Shown here one piece after another: positions 1 to 8,600 of a stretch of DNA of 64,000 nt (position 1 is its first letter; each line of letters begins with the position of its first letter). This stretch comes from Rhodopseudomonas palustris (GTDB lineage Bacteria; Pseudomonadota; Alphaproteobacteria; Rhizobiales; Xanthobacteraceae). The translations under genes were made by a program, and so were the position numbers. The stretch is from the NCBI RefSeq assembly GCF_003591005.1, contig NZ_QYYD01000008.1, positions 1-64,000 on the forward strand, written 5' to 3'. The notes beneath the pieces were generated by a model. It worked only from the letters and a program-made list of their open reading frames with translations. It ran no database searches and had not been told where the DNA came from.

Positions 1-116
1 GAGGGGTGGGGTGAGGGGCGCTCTCCGCGAGTCGCAGCCGCTCGGCTGTGCGGAGACGCCCCCTCACCCGCCCGGCTTCGCCGGTCGACCTCTCCCCGCA
101 CGCGGGGGGAGGTTAG
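1..116. repeat. Intergenic palindromic repeat, family A (copy 1, cut by window edge)
   Basis: GC-rich block downstream of paaB containing complementary CCTCTCCCCGC / GCGGGG-AGG type arms and the phrase CACCCGCCCGGCTTCGCC. The same roughly 110-base arrangement recurs almost intact at 482-590, so this is a dispersed repeat and not coding sequence. No gene is visible in bases 1-148. Confidence 0.7.
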
Positions 117-148
117 GCCGTGCTCGGGGCTTACGCCTGCGCAGCCAA

Positions 149-436
149 CTACATATGTCCGACTTCGTCCGGCACATCGTAAAACGTCGGGTGCCGATAG
201 ATTTTGCTTTCCGCCGGCTCGAACAGCATGCCGGATTCGGCGGGGTCGCTCGCCGTGATGGCGCTCGACGGCACCACCCAGATCGACAGGCCTTCGCTGC
301 GGCGGGTGTAGACGTCGCGGGCGGCCTGCACCGCCAGCGTGGCGTCGGACGCATGCAACGAGCCGACGTGCTTGTGCGCAAGGCCGTTGCGGCTGCGGAT
401 GAAGACTTCCCACAGCTGCGTGTTCGGCGTGGTCAT
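149..436 (-). CDS. paaB: Phenylacetyl-CoA epoxidase subunit PaaB
   Basis: Small 95-residue subunit of the PaaABCE multicomponent oxygenase, which epoxidises the ring of phenylacetyl-CoA in aerobic phenylacetate breakdown; PaaB is an accessory subunit of the complex. The sequence has the family features TQLWEVFIRS near the N-terminus, HVGSLHA and an ARDVYTRR motif, and the length is usual for PaaB. The start at 436 is chosen because an AGGAGG ribosome site lies just upstream; a longer reading frame to 544 would translate repeat DNA. It follows paaA in the same direction, separated by 172 bases that hold a family A repeat. The remaining paa genes (paaC onwards) would lie beyond the left edge. 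Confidence 0.95.
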   Translation of the reverse strand: MTTPNTQLWEVFIRSRNGLAHKHVGSLHASDATLAVQAARDVYTRRSEGLSIWVVPSSAITASDPAESGMLFEPAESKIYRHPTFYDVPDEVGHM

Positions 437-454
437 AAGTCGCTCCCTCCTGAT

Positions 455-590
455 CTCCCTCTCCCCGCTTGCGGGGAGAGGGTCGGGGTGAGGGGGCGTC
501 TCCGCGTGTATCAACCGCTCGGCCGCGCCGAGTAGCCCCCTCACCCGCCCGGCTTCGCCGGTCGACCTCTCCCCGCGCGCGGGGAGAGGT
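455..590. repeat. Intergenic palindromic repeat, family A (copy 2, between paaA and paaB)
   Basis: Starts with a hairpin (CTCTCCCCGC ttgc GCGGGGAGAG), continues into a near copy of bases 1-116, and ends in a second CTCTCCCCGC/GCGGGGAGAG hairpin. It sits inside the paaA-paaB transcription unit, so it would be transcribed as strong RNA hairpins between the two cistrons. Confidence 0.75.
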
Positions 591-608
591 TACAAATTGA
601 ACGCGGCG

Positions 609-1592
609 CTAAGCCGCCATCTTGCTCTTGCGCTTGTCGGCATAGGCGGCCGCAGCTTCGCGCACCCACGCGCCCTCCTCGTGTGCCTTGAGGCGGGCGG
701 CGAGGCGGTCGCGGTTGCACGGGCCGTTGCCGGCGAGCACCTGCTTGAATTCGTCCCAGTCGATCGTGCCGTAGTCCCAATGCCCGGTCGCTTCGTTATA
801 TTTCAACTCCGCGTCTGGCGGCGTCAGGCCGAGATAATGCGCTTGCGGCACGGTGGCATCGACGAATTTCTGGCGCAGCTCGTCGTTGGAGAAGCGCTTG
901 ATCTTCCACATCGTCGAGGTGTCGCTGTGCTGGCTGGCGCCGTCCGGCGGACCGAACATCATCAGGCACGGCCACCACCAGCGGTTCAGCGCGTCCTGCG
1001 CCATCGCCTTCTGCTCGGCCGAGCCCTTGGCCAGCGTCAGCATGATCTCGTAGCCCTGGCGCTGGTGGAACGACTCCTCCTTGCAGACCCGGATCATCGC
1101 CCGCGCATAGGGGCCGTAGGAGCAGCGGCACAGCGGGATCTGGTTCATGATCGCGGCGCCGTCGACCAGCCAGCCGATCGCGCCGATATCCGCCCAGGTC
1201 AGCGTCGGGTAGTTGAAGATCGACGAGTACTTGGCCTTGCCGCTGAGCAGCTGATCGACCAGCTCCTCGCGCGAACTGCCGAGCGTCTCGGCCGCGGCGT
1301 AGAGATACAGGCCATGGCCGCATTCGTCCTGCACCTTGGCGAGCAGCGCCGCCTTGCGGCGCAGCGTCGGCGCGCGGGTGATCCAGTTGCCTTCCGGCAG
1401 CATGCCGACGATCTCGGAATGGGCGTGCTGCGAGATCTGCCGGGTCAGCGTCTTGCGATACGCGGCCGGCATCCAGTCGTTGGGCTCAATGCGCTGCTCG
1501 GCGTCGATCCGCTGCTGGAACCGCGCGGCGCGGCCGGCATCCTCGAGGTTACGATCCTCGGCTTCGGTGGTGTTGAGCGCCTGCGTGTACAT
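609..1592 (-). CDS. paaA: Phenylacetyl-CoA epoxidase catalytic subunit PaaA
   Basis: Di-iron catalytic subunit (327 residues) of the ring 1,2-phenylacetyl-CoA epoxidase, which uses O2 to form the epoxide that PaaG later isomerises. Visible family features include the carboxylate/His ligand segments [12 protein letters not shown] and [13 protein letters not shown], and [17 protein letters not shown]. The length is normal. The start at 1592 (ATG) has AGGAAA upstream; an in-frame GTG-type extension to 1661 would run through the operator and is unlikely. Divergent from a TetR gene at 1742 with a shared inverted repeat at 1641-1662, so it is probably repressed until phenylacetyl-CoA (or a related CoA thioester) accumulates; the ligand is inferred from known PaaR systems. 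Confidence 0.97.
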   Translation of the reverse strand: MYTQALNTTEAEDRNLEDAGRAARFQQRIDAEQRIEPNDWMPAAYRKTLTRQISQHAHSEIVGMLPEGNWITRAPTLRRKAALLAKVQDECGHGLYLYAAAETLGSSREELVDQLLSGKAKYSSIFNYPTLTWADIGAIGWLVDGAAIMNQIPLCRCSYGPYARAMIRVCKEESFHQRQGYEIMLTLAKGSAEQKAMAQDALNRWWWPCLMMFGPPDGASQHSDTSTMWKIKRFSNDELRQKFVDATVPQAHYLGLTPPDAELKYNEATGHWDYGTIDWDEFKQVLAGNGPCNRDRLAARLKAHEEGAWVREAAAAYADKRKSKMAA

Positions 1593-1640
1593 GGCGTTTC
1601 CTCGCTGGCGAGCCTGCAGCCCGGCCTTGGTGGAAATATA

Positions 1641-1662
1641 ATTGACCAATTGGACGGTCAAT
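1641..1662. promoter_or_regulatory. Inverted repeat, probable TetR/PaaR operator
   Basis: ATTGACC (1641-1647), eight bases, GGTCAAT (1656-1662): perfect 7-base arms in the 149-base gap between the divergent paaA and TetR genes. TetR-family repressors usually bind such a site between the genes they control. Position and symmetry support the call; binding is inferred. Confidence 0.7.
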
Positions 1663-1741
1663 GCAAGTGTCGGAACCGGATCATCCGCATCGCGTGCCGG
1701 CGCGCTGCGTCGACCGCAATTTTACCAAGGACATTGCCCGC

Positions 1742-2419
1742 ATGGCTCGCACGCGAGCGACCGACTACGATCAGAAACGCCTCGGCATCCTGGCGCGTTC
1801 CGCGAAATTGTTCGCCGAGCACGGCTACACCGGCACCTCGATCACCATGATCGCGGATGCGTGCGGTGTCTCCAAGGCGCTGATGTATCACTACTACCGC
1901 TCCAAGGACGCGGTGCTGTTCGACCTGCTCGCCGATCATCTGCAGCATCTGGTCGGCGTGGTTGAAGAAGCGACACGGCAAGCCGAGCCAAGCGAGCGCT
2001 TATTTGCGATCGCGGCGGCATTGCTCGAGGCCTATCGCGGCGCCGACGCCGAACATCAGGTGCAGATCTCCAGCCTGAAACTATTGCCGGCCGAGCAGCA
2101 GGACGAGCTCAAGGCGCTGGAGCGCCGCCTCGTCGTGCTGATGTCGGATGCGATCGCCGCCGCGATCCCGGCGGCGGCCGCCAAGCCGCAGCTGCTGAAA
2201 CCGCTGACGATGTCGCTGTTCGGCATGCTGAACTGGCACTATCTGTGGTTCCGCGACGGCAAGGGCCTGTCGCGCGAAGCCTACGCACAGATGGCAACCA
2301 CGCTGATGATCGCCGGCGCCGAACAGGCGATCGCGGCGGTGGATACGTCTGATGCAAAACCGGCTCGAACGCCGCGGAAGAAGACCGAAGCGCGCATCGC
2401 GCTGGCGCGGCGGGCGTGA
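1742..2419 (+). CDS. TetR-family regulator, probable phenylacetate repressor (PaaR-like)
   Basis: 225-residue regulator. The N-terminal helix-turn-helix spans about residues 15-60 (AKLFAEHGYTGTSITMIAD, CGVSKALMYHYYRSKDAVL), as in TetR proteins with the Tyr-His-Tyr-Tyr end of the recognition region. The C-terminal half is helical and variable and should bind the effector. ATG at 1742 is preceded by AAGGA. It is divergent from paaA and shares an operator-like repeat, which supports control of the paa genes; in Gram-negative PaaR systems the inducer is phenylacetyl-CoA. The C-terminus is basic (RKKTEARIALARRA). Regulation of another target cannot be excluded. Confidence 0.85.
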   Translation: MARTRATDYDQKRLGILARSAKLFAEHGYTGTSITMIADACGVSKALMYHYYRSKDAVLFDLLADHLQHLVGVVEEATRQAEPSERLFAIAAALLEAYRGADAEHQVQISSLKLLPAEQQDELKALERRLVVLMSDAIAAAIPAAAAKPQLLKPLTMSLFGMLNWHYLWFRDGKGLSREAYAQMATTLMIAGAEQAIAAVDTSDAKPARTPRKKTEARIALARRA

Positions 2420-2489
2420 GGCGCAGCAGCGCAATGTGCCGATTGCGCGCGGCGATCGTAGATTAGACGCCAAGTACAAACTCAGCGTT

Positions 2490-2605
2490 CGTCATTCCGG
2501 GGCGCTCGCTCTTGCGAGCGAACCCGGAATCCCGACGTTATATGGCGCCGAGGTTCCGGGTTCGCTGACTTCGTCAGCGCCGCGGAACGACTCGCGGAGG
2601 GGTGG
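2490..2605. repeat. Intergenic repeat with CATTCCGGGG...CCCGGAAT hairpin
   Basis: Holds GCTCGCtcttGCGAGC and CATTCCGGG/CCCGGAATC complementary pieces, followed by a second GGTTCCGGGTTCGC...GCGCCGCGGAAC half. This has the layout of the other dispersed hairpin repeats in the window but a different sequence. The gap 2420-2717 contains no convincing gene. Confidence 0.5.
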
Positions 2606-2658
2606 GTCTCTCACGGAGGGGCCGAGCGAGAACAACAGCCTGAGAAGGCGGTCCTCCC

Positions 2659-2686
2659 AAAAAAATAGGCCCGCGTGAGCGGGCCT
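2659..2686 (-). terminator. Rho-independent terminator of the phasin gene
   Basis: On the minus strand, an 8-bp stem (AGGCCCGC / GCGGGCCT, tetraloop) at 2667-2686 is followed by a T-rich run (complement of A 2659-2665). It lies 31 bases past the phasin stop codon. Confidence 0.85.
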
Positions 2687-2717
2687 GAGGACGTGGCGAC
2701 GTTCAGTTGCGGTCGGC

Positions 2718-3203
2718 TCAGGCCGACTTGCTGAAGGTCTTGCTCAGATTGTCCTGCGCGGACTTGGCGGAGTCGGCGGCGAGTCGGCTGAAATATTCGG
2801 TGGCCGACTTGGCGCGCGCGACCAGCACTTCGCCGTGCGAGCGAACCAGATCCGACTGGATCTGCACCGCTTCGTTGATCGACTTCGCCGACGCGAGCTT
2901 GTCGATGCCGGTGAAGAACGCCTGGGCGTCGTGGTGGATCGCCTGCTGGATGTTGCGGCTGATCCGCGCCGCTTCGCTGACCGAATTGGCAACCGCCTCT
3001 TCGAGCGTCGCAGTCAGCTTCTCGGAGCCGGCGTGCAAATCGGCAGCCTTTTCCTTCGCAGTGCCGGCGGCGCGCTTGACGAAGTCGCGGGTCGCTTCCG
3101 GAACTTCCAGGTTCTGGAAATTCTTGAACGCGTCAGAAACCGGCGCAAACGCCTGCTTGACCTGATCGAACGCAGCGTCGTTGGTCTGGTGAGTGTCAGT
3201 CAT
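2718..3203 (-). CDS. Phasin family protein
   Basis: 161-residue amphipathic helical protein of the alphaproteobacterial phasin type (Phasin_2): no signal peptide, Ala/Lys/Glu-rich, with the typical KNFQNLEVPEATRDFVKR and QAFAPVSDAFK segments and a long heptad-rich middle. Phasins coat polyhydroxyalkanoate granules in the cytoplasm and control their number and size. The gene stands alone, with its own terminator at 2659-2686 and a long inverted repeat upstream at 3284-3319 that could be the site of a PHA-responsive repressor such as PhaR. The two small genes upstream at 3390-3974 may also be PHA related. Which of the several phasins of this genus it is cannot be told. Confidence 0.85.
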   Translation of the reverse strand: MTDTHQTNDAAFDQVKQAFAPVSDAFKNFQNLEVPEATRDFVKRAAGTAKEKAADLHAGSEKLTATLEEAVANSVSEAARISRNIQQAIHHDAQAFFTGIDKLASAKSINEAVQIQSDLVRSHGEVLVARAKSATEYFSRLAADSAKSAQDNLSKTFSKSA

Positions 3204-3283
3204 CGGGTGTCTCCATCCTCGTGTGAGCTATGGTCTTGCCCCGTCCGGCAACGGCCCGGGCCCCCCATTATATAACATCGCCC

Positions 3284-3319
3284 ATGGTGCATTGCAACAC
3301 GAATGCTGCAACGCACCAT
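3284..3319. promoter_or_regulatory. Long inverted repeat upstream of the phasin gene, possible PhaR site
   Basis: ATGGTGCATTGCA (3284-3296) and TGCAACGCACCAT (3307-3319) are inverted copies with one mismatch in 13, separated by 10 bases. It lies 81-116 bases upstream of the phasin start. The TGC/GCA content recalls PhaR (AniA) sites known from other PHA producers, but the identity of the binding protein is inference. Confidence 0.6.
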
Positions 3320-3389
3320 TCCTTTTGGAACCAATCATTGGCTGAAGAAAGGAGCGCCGTGTTGAGCCGAGCCCACCGACAGTCGCGGC

Positions 3390-3719
3390 TTACTTCGCCT
3401 TGGCCGGCTTGGCGCCCGGCGTCCCGCTTGCCTGCTCGATCGATGCCGTAAGCTGGTCGATCCTGGCCTCGGCCGCAGCCAAACGAGCCTCGAGAGCGTC
3501 CATTTGGGCGCGCGTCGGCAGGTTCAGGCCGGCGAGATACTGCTCGACCATTGTGCCGAACTGCTTCTGCGCTTCGGCGGTGGCGCCGCTCACCTGCCCG
3601 ACCGCCTTGGCAATCTCGGGTTGGGCCATCGCCTGACTGGCCAGTGTGGTGAAACCCTTGCTCATCTCCCCGAGCATCGCCTGCCAGGCTGCCGCCGGGT
3701 CGTTGTCCTTGTCGGCCAT
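3390..3719 (-). CDS. Small coiled-coil protein, possible PHA synthase/granule-associated protein
   Basis: 109 residues, no signal peptide. The N-terminal part (AAWQAMLGEMSKGFTTLA) is amphipathic; the middle has KQFGTMVEQYLAGLNLPTR, followed by a clear coiled coil (ALEARLAAAEARIDQLTASI, about residues 75-95) and a Lys/Ala/Pro tail. The NLPTR plus C-terminal coiled coil resembles the ends of PhaE and PhaM-type PHA synthase partners, a weak similarity recalled from memory. Its ATG at 3719 directly abuts the TAG stop of the upstream gene (3720-3722), with AAGGAG inside that gene, so the two are translationally coupled. Function unproven. Confidence 0.6.
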   Translation of the reverse strand: MADKDNDPAAAWQAMLGEMSKGFTTLASQAMAQPEIAKAVGQVSGATAEAQKQFGTMVEQYLAGLNLPTRAQMDALEARLAAAEARIDQLTASIEQASGTPGAKPAKAK

Positions 3720-3974
3720 CTACTTTCGCTCCTTCGGCAGCGTGCTGCCGAGGCCGGTCATACTGACAAACATTTCCTGGAAGCGCTCCGCAAGCTTCGG
3801 ATCGAAGGTGAACCAGCTCTGCAGCAACGCTTCCGGCGATACCTTGTCGATATTCGACAGCATCTGCTGCTGCAGCTTGTCCATCACGGCGTTCTGCATC
3901 GGCTGCACATTGGGCAGGCCGAAGAAGGCCCGTGCTTCATCGGGGGTGCAATCGATCTCGACGTTGACTTTCAT
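3720..3974 (-). CDS. Conserved small protein (DUF6489-like)
   Basis: 84-residue cytoplasmic protein starting MKVNVEIDCTPDEARAFFGLP, with a conserved middle (QNAVMDKLQQQMLSNIDK) and ending in a Lys/Arg-rich tail. I recognise this as the alphaproteobacterial DUF6489 type, of unknown function. The start at 3974 has GGAG ten bases upstream; a longer frame upstream is low-complexity and unlikely. It is immediately followed, with no gap, by the coiled-coil gene at 3390-3719, so the two products are probably made in a fixed ratio. The neighbouring phasin hints at a PHA link, but this is only context. Confidence 0.75.
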   Translation of the reverse strand: MKVNVEIDCTPDEARAFFGLPNVQPMQNAVMDKLQQQMLSNIDKVSPEALLQSWFTFDPKLAERFQEMFVSMTGLGSTLPKERK

Positions 3975-4142
3975 AGCCGCTCCAGACTTTTGGCAGGAAG
4001 GCGTATCGCCCTTGCGAATCGTTGTTCGCTGTAACGATGCCTCCGTAGGAGGTCCAAGTGACGCCCCCGCGGAGCATCCTGAACATGCGGCAGTATCGCC
4101 GCGTCGGCAGGTGCGATGCAAGCAATCCGGAGCGAAGCCGCC

Positions 4143-5393
4143 TCAACCAAATCGTTCGAGCGCAAACGGTTTGGGATCCGCGAACGGTTCTGCGCCGGTC
4201 ATCATCTCGGCCAGCAGCCGCCCCGTTACCGGGCCGAGCGTCAGACCGTGATGCTGATGGCCGAAATCGAACCACAAGCCGACGTGGCGCGGCGCCTTGC
4301 CGATCACCGGCAGCATGTCGGGCAGGCACGGCCGCGCCCCCATCCACGGCTGCGGCTCGATCGCCTCGCCGAGCGGAAACAGATCGCGCGCCAGCGCACG
4401 CGCGCGCGTCACCTGCACCGGCGTCGGCGGCGCGTCGCGGCGCGCGAACTCGGCGCCGGTGGTGAGACGGATGCCGCGGTTCATCGGCGCCAGCAAATAA
4501 CCGCGATCGGCGTCGAGCACCGGATGTTGCAACACCGCGTTGCCGCGCGATGTGAAGTGCTGGTGATAGCCACGCTTGAAGCCGAGCGGGATGCGATAGC
4601 CCAGCGGCCTGAACACCAGATCCGCCCACGGCCCGAGCGTCACCACGACTTCGCGAGCAGATACCACGCCGTCGTCGGTGGTGATGTGCCAGCCGCCGCT
4701 CTGCTGCCGCAGCGTCAGCGCATCGCCGCGCAGGAAGCGGCCATCCTTGCGGGCGAACAACGCCGCATAGGCCTTCACCAGCGCCCCGGGATCGGGGATG
4801 AAGCCGGGCTCGAGCCAGTGGATGGCGCCGGCAAAATTGCCCATCAGATTCGGCTCGCGTGCCGCAAGCGCCGCGTTGTCCAGCACATCGGCGGTGACGC
4901 CGAAGCGCTTGACGCCGTCGAGTTCGGCGACGTTTTTGCCGAACGATGCCTCGGTGCGGAACAGCTTGATCCAGCCGGTCTTGCGCAGCAGCTCCGGCAC
5001 CCCGGCCTCATCGATCAGCGCCTCGTGCTCGGCGAGGCTCTGCCGGATCAGCGGCAGCGCCGCCTTGGCGATGCGCGCGGCGGACTCCGGCGATGACGCC
5101 ATGAAATAGCGCAGCAGCCACGGCCCGAACTCCGGCAGGCCCGACAGATGATAATGCACGTCGGCCGAGCGGTTCAACGCATAGCGCAGCAGATGGCCGA
5201 GATCGCGCGGAAACAGATAGGGCTGCACCGAGGCGACCTCGATCAGCCCGGCATTGCCGTAGCTGGTCTCGTCGCCGGCGGCGGCATTGCGGTCGACCAG
5301 CACCACGTCGCGGCCGCGCTGCTGCAGATGCAACGCCGCGCTGACGCCGACAATGCCGGCGCCCAGCACCAGAACATCAGTCTCGTGTTTCAT
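4143..5393 (-). CDS. FAD-dependent D-amino-acid dehydrogenase (DadA-like)
   Basis: 416-residue DAO-superfamily oxidoreductase. The N-terminal FAD-binding GxGxxG is seen as VLVLGAGIVGVSAALHLQQRG (about residues 8-28), with VDRNAAAGDETSYGNAG just after, which is typical of DadA. The C-terminal FAD contact is WFDFGHQHHGLTLGPVTG. Proteins of this group oxidatively deaminate D-amino acids at the membrane and pass electrons to quinone. The start at 5393 (MKHETDV) places the FAD motif at the expected distance from the N-terminus; a longer frame to 5429 lacks support. Monocistronic; a racemase or other catabolic partner is not seen nearby, so the exact substrate is open. Confidence 0.8.
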   Translation of the reverse strand: MKHETDVLVLGAGIVGVSAALHLQQRGRDVVLVDRNAAAGDETSYGNAGLIEVASVQPYLFPRDLGHLLRYALNRSADVHYHLSGLPEFGPWLLRYFMASSPESAARIAKAALPLIRQSLAEHEALIDEAGVPELLRKTGWIKLFRTEASFGKNVAELDGVKRFGVTADVLDNAALAAREPNLMGNFAGAIHWLEPGFIPDPGALVKAYAALFARKDGRFLRGDALTLRQQSGGWHITTDDGVVSAREVVVTLGPWADLVFRPLGYRIPLGFKRGYHQHFTSRGNAVLQHPVLDADRGYLLAPMNRGIRLTTGAEFARRDAPPTPVQVTRARALARDLFPLGEAIEPQPWMGARPCLPDMLPVIGKAPRHVGLWFDFGHQHHGLTLGPVTGRLLAEMMTGAEPFADPKPFALERFG

Positions 5394-5490
5394 GCTGCAC
5401 CAGCTAAGCAGATCGCGCAGGTTTCGCAAACCGCTGACGGCGCTGGAGCTCGCAGATTTGGAGGCGTGCGACGATCGACCCCGGCCTCTC

Positions 5491-5634
5491 CGTCATTGCG
5501 AGGAGCGCAGCGACGATGCAATCCAAGCCCCGGGTGTGACGCTGGATTGCTTCGCTTCGCTCGCAATGACGAAAGAGGCTGTGGATGCAGAAAAGGCGTG
5601 GATTGCCGGGACAAGCCCGGCCATGACGAGAAGA
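5491..5634. repeat. Palindromic repeats, families B and C, side by side
   Basis: Family B (5491-5571) is a pair of inverted CGTCATTGCGAG / CTCGCAATGACG ends around GCAATCCA...TGGATTGC. Directly after it is half of a family C unit (GGCGTGGATTGCCGGGACAAG...GGCCATGACG, 5594-5630). Further family B copies are at 14368-14488 and 31557-31638. No gene lies in this gap. Confidence 0.8.
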
Positions 5635-5650
5635 TGTTGAGTGGCTCGCC

Positions 5651-8600
5651 TCAGGTCGCCTTCAGCGACGGTGAGGCGTGCTCGAGGTCGTACTCTTCGA
5701 TCTGTTTGGCGCGGTCGGTTTCGGCGGCGGCGCGGTGGTCGGTGCCGATCGCGACGTAGACCGCCGGCAGCACGAACAGCGTGAACAGCGTTCCGATCAT
5801 CATGCCGGAGACGACGACGAGGCCGATCGAGAACCGGCTGGCGGCGCCGGCGCCCGAGGCGGTGAGCAGCGGCAACAGGCCGGTGACCATCGCGGCCGTC
5901 GTCATCAGAATCGGCCGCAGCCGCACCCGCGCCGCCTGCTCGATCGCAGTGCGCTTGTCGAGCGCCTCCTTGATCTGCAGTTCGCGCGCGAACTCGACCA
6001 TCAGGATGCCGTGCTTGCTGATCAGGCCGACCAGCGTCAGCAGACCGACCTGGGTGTAGATGTTGATCGTGGCCACGCCGAAGAACAGCGGGATCAGCGC
6101 GCCGCAGATCGCCATCGGCACCGTGATCATGATCACCAGCGGGTCGCGCAGCGACTCGAACTGTGCCGCCAGCACCAGGAAAATGATGATCAGCGCGAAG
6201 CCGAAGGTGATGGCGAGCTGGTTGCCCTCCTGCACATATTGCCGCGCGTCGGCCAGATAGTCGTGGCCGAAGCCGGTCGGCAAGTTCTTGGACTGCTTCT
6301 CCAGGAAGTCCACCGCCTGCCCCACGGTGACGCCCGGCATCGGCACCGCCTGGAAGGTGGCGGAGTTGAGCTGGTTGTAGTGCGACAGCGCGTTCGGGTC
6401 GGTGGCGGTCTCGATCGACACCAGCGTCGCCAATGGGATCTGCTGACCGGACGCACTCGCCACATAGTATCCTTCGATCGACTGTGGCGTCAGCCGGTCG
6501 GCCCGCGGCACTTGCGGGATGACCTGATAGGACCGGCCTTCGAGGTTGAAGCGGTTGACGTAGTTGCCGCCGAGCAGCGTCGCCAGCGTGGAACCGAGGC
6601 GCTGCATGTTGACGCCGAGGTCGCTCGCCTTGGTGCGGTCGATGGTGACGCGCACCACCGGCTGGTTGAAGTCGAGGTCGCTGTCGGCGACGATGAACAG
6701 GCCGCTCTTGCGCGCCGCATCCTTCAGCTTGACCATCTCCTCGTAGACCGCGCGGAAACCGGCGGTGGAGTTGATCACCATCTGGATCGGCAGGCCGCCC
6801 GGTCCGCCGGGCAACGGCGGCAGATTGAAGGCGAAGGCGTTGACGCCCTCGATCTTGCTGAGCTCGGCCTGCACCAGCGGCTTCAGCTGCATCGCGCTGC
6901 GCTTCCGCTCGTCCCACGGCTTCAGCAGCATGCCGGCGATGCCGTTGTTCGGGCCCGAGGTGCCGTTCAGGATGAAGCGCAGATCGGTCTCGGGAAAGCT
7001 GGCATAGGCCTTGTCGAGCTTCTCGCCGTAGTAGTTCGAGTAATCGATGTTGGCGTATTTCGGCCCCTTGGTCACGGCGAACACGATGCCCTGATCCTCT
7101 TCGGGCGCCAGCTCCTTCGACGTATTCATGTACATGAAGCCGACCAGGCCAAGGATCACCACAGCGAACAGGCCGGTGATCGGCCGGTAGTCGAGCGAGC
7201 GGTCGAGTTGCCGGCCGTACCAGCGCGTGGTCGCGCCGAACACCTGATCCACTTTGCGGGCGAACCAGCCCTGGCTCTCCTGGTGCTTGAGCAGCACCGA
7301 GCACATCATCGGCGACAGCGTCAGCGCGATGACGCCCGAGACGATCACCGCACCCGCGAGCGTGAAGGCGAACTCCCGGAACAGCGCGCCAGTGAGGCCG
7401 CCGAGGAAGCCGATCGGGGCGTACACCGCCGCCAGCGTGATCGTCATCGAGATGACAGGCCCCACGATCTCTCGGGCACCGATCAGCGAGGCCTGGACCG
7501 GACTCTTGCCCTCCTCCAGATGTCGATGGATGTTTTCCACCACCACGATGGCGTCGTCGACCACAAGGCCGATCGCCAGCACCATCGCCAGCAGCGTCAA
7601 GAGGTTGATGGAGAAGCCGAGCGCCAGCATCGCAGTGCAGACGCCGATCAGCGACAGCGGGATCGTCACCACCGGGATGATCACCGACCGGAACGAGGCG
7701 AGGAACAGGAAGATCACCACGATGACGATGCCGACCGCCTCGATCAGCGTCGCCTCCACCTCGTCGATCGAGGAGCGGATGAACTTGGTCGAATCGTAGG
7801 CGACCTTCATCTTCATCGACGGCGGCAGATTGCGCTCGATCTCGGGGAACAGCGCGCGGACGCCGGTGACGATGTTGAGCGGGTTGCCCTGCGGCGTCGC
7901 CTGTACGCCGATGAAGATCGCGCGCTCGCCGGAGAACGCGACACTGCTGTCCGTACTCTGCGCGGCCAGCTCGACCGTGGCGACATCCTCCAGCCGGACG
8001 AAGCCGCCGTCCTGCGCCTTGACGATCATGCGCTTGAACTGATCGACATTCTGCAGGTCGGTGTTCGTGGTGATGTTGGAGACCGTGAGATAGCCCTTGG
8101 TCTGGCCCGCCGCCGCCTGGAAGTTGTTGGCGGCGATCGCCGCCGAGATGTCGGACGGCGACACGTTGCGTCCGGCCATGCGTAACGGATCGAGCCAGAT
8201 CCGCATCGCGAACGTCTGGCCACCGAGAATGTCCGCCGACGCCACGCCGTCGACGGTCGACAGCACCGGCTGCACCACACGCGTCAGATAGTCGGAGATC
8301 GCCGATCCGGACAATTCGTTGCTGGAGAAGCCGAGATACATCACGGCCGTGGTCTGGCCGGTGGATTTGACGATCACCGGGTCATTGGCTTCGCGCGGGA
8401 TCAGGTATTTGACCGAATTGACCTTAGCCAAAACCTCGGTGAGCGCTTGATTGGGGTCGAAGTTGAGCTTGACGTAGACGGTGATCAGGCTCTGGCCCAG
8501 GGTCGAGGACGAGGTGATGTAGTCGACGCCTTCGGCCGAGGCGACCGCCTGCTCCAGCGGGGTGGTGATGAAGCCCTGCATCAGGTCCGGAGACGCGCCG

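Noticed and set aside
5678-8185. Very long plus-strand open frame opposite the RND permease
   Set aside because: The minus-strand protein is a full RND pump with clear motifs; the opposite frame is Arg/His/Asp-rich and is a GC-bias shadow.
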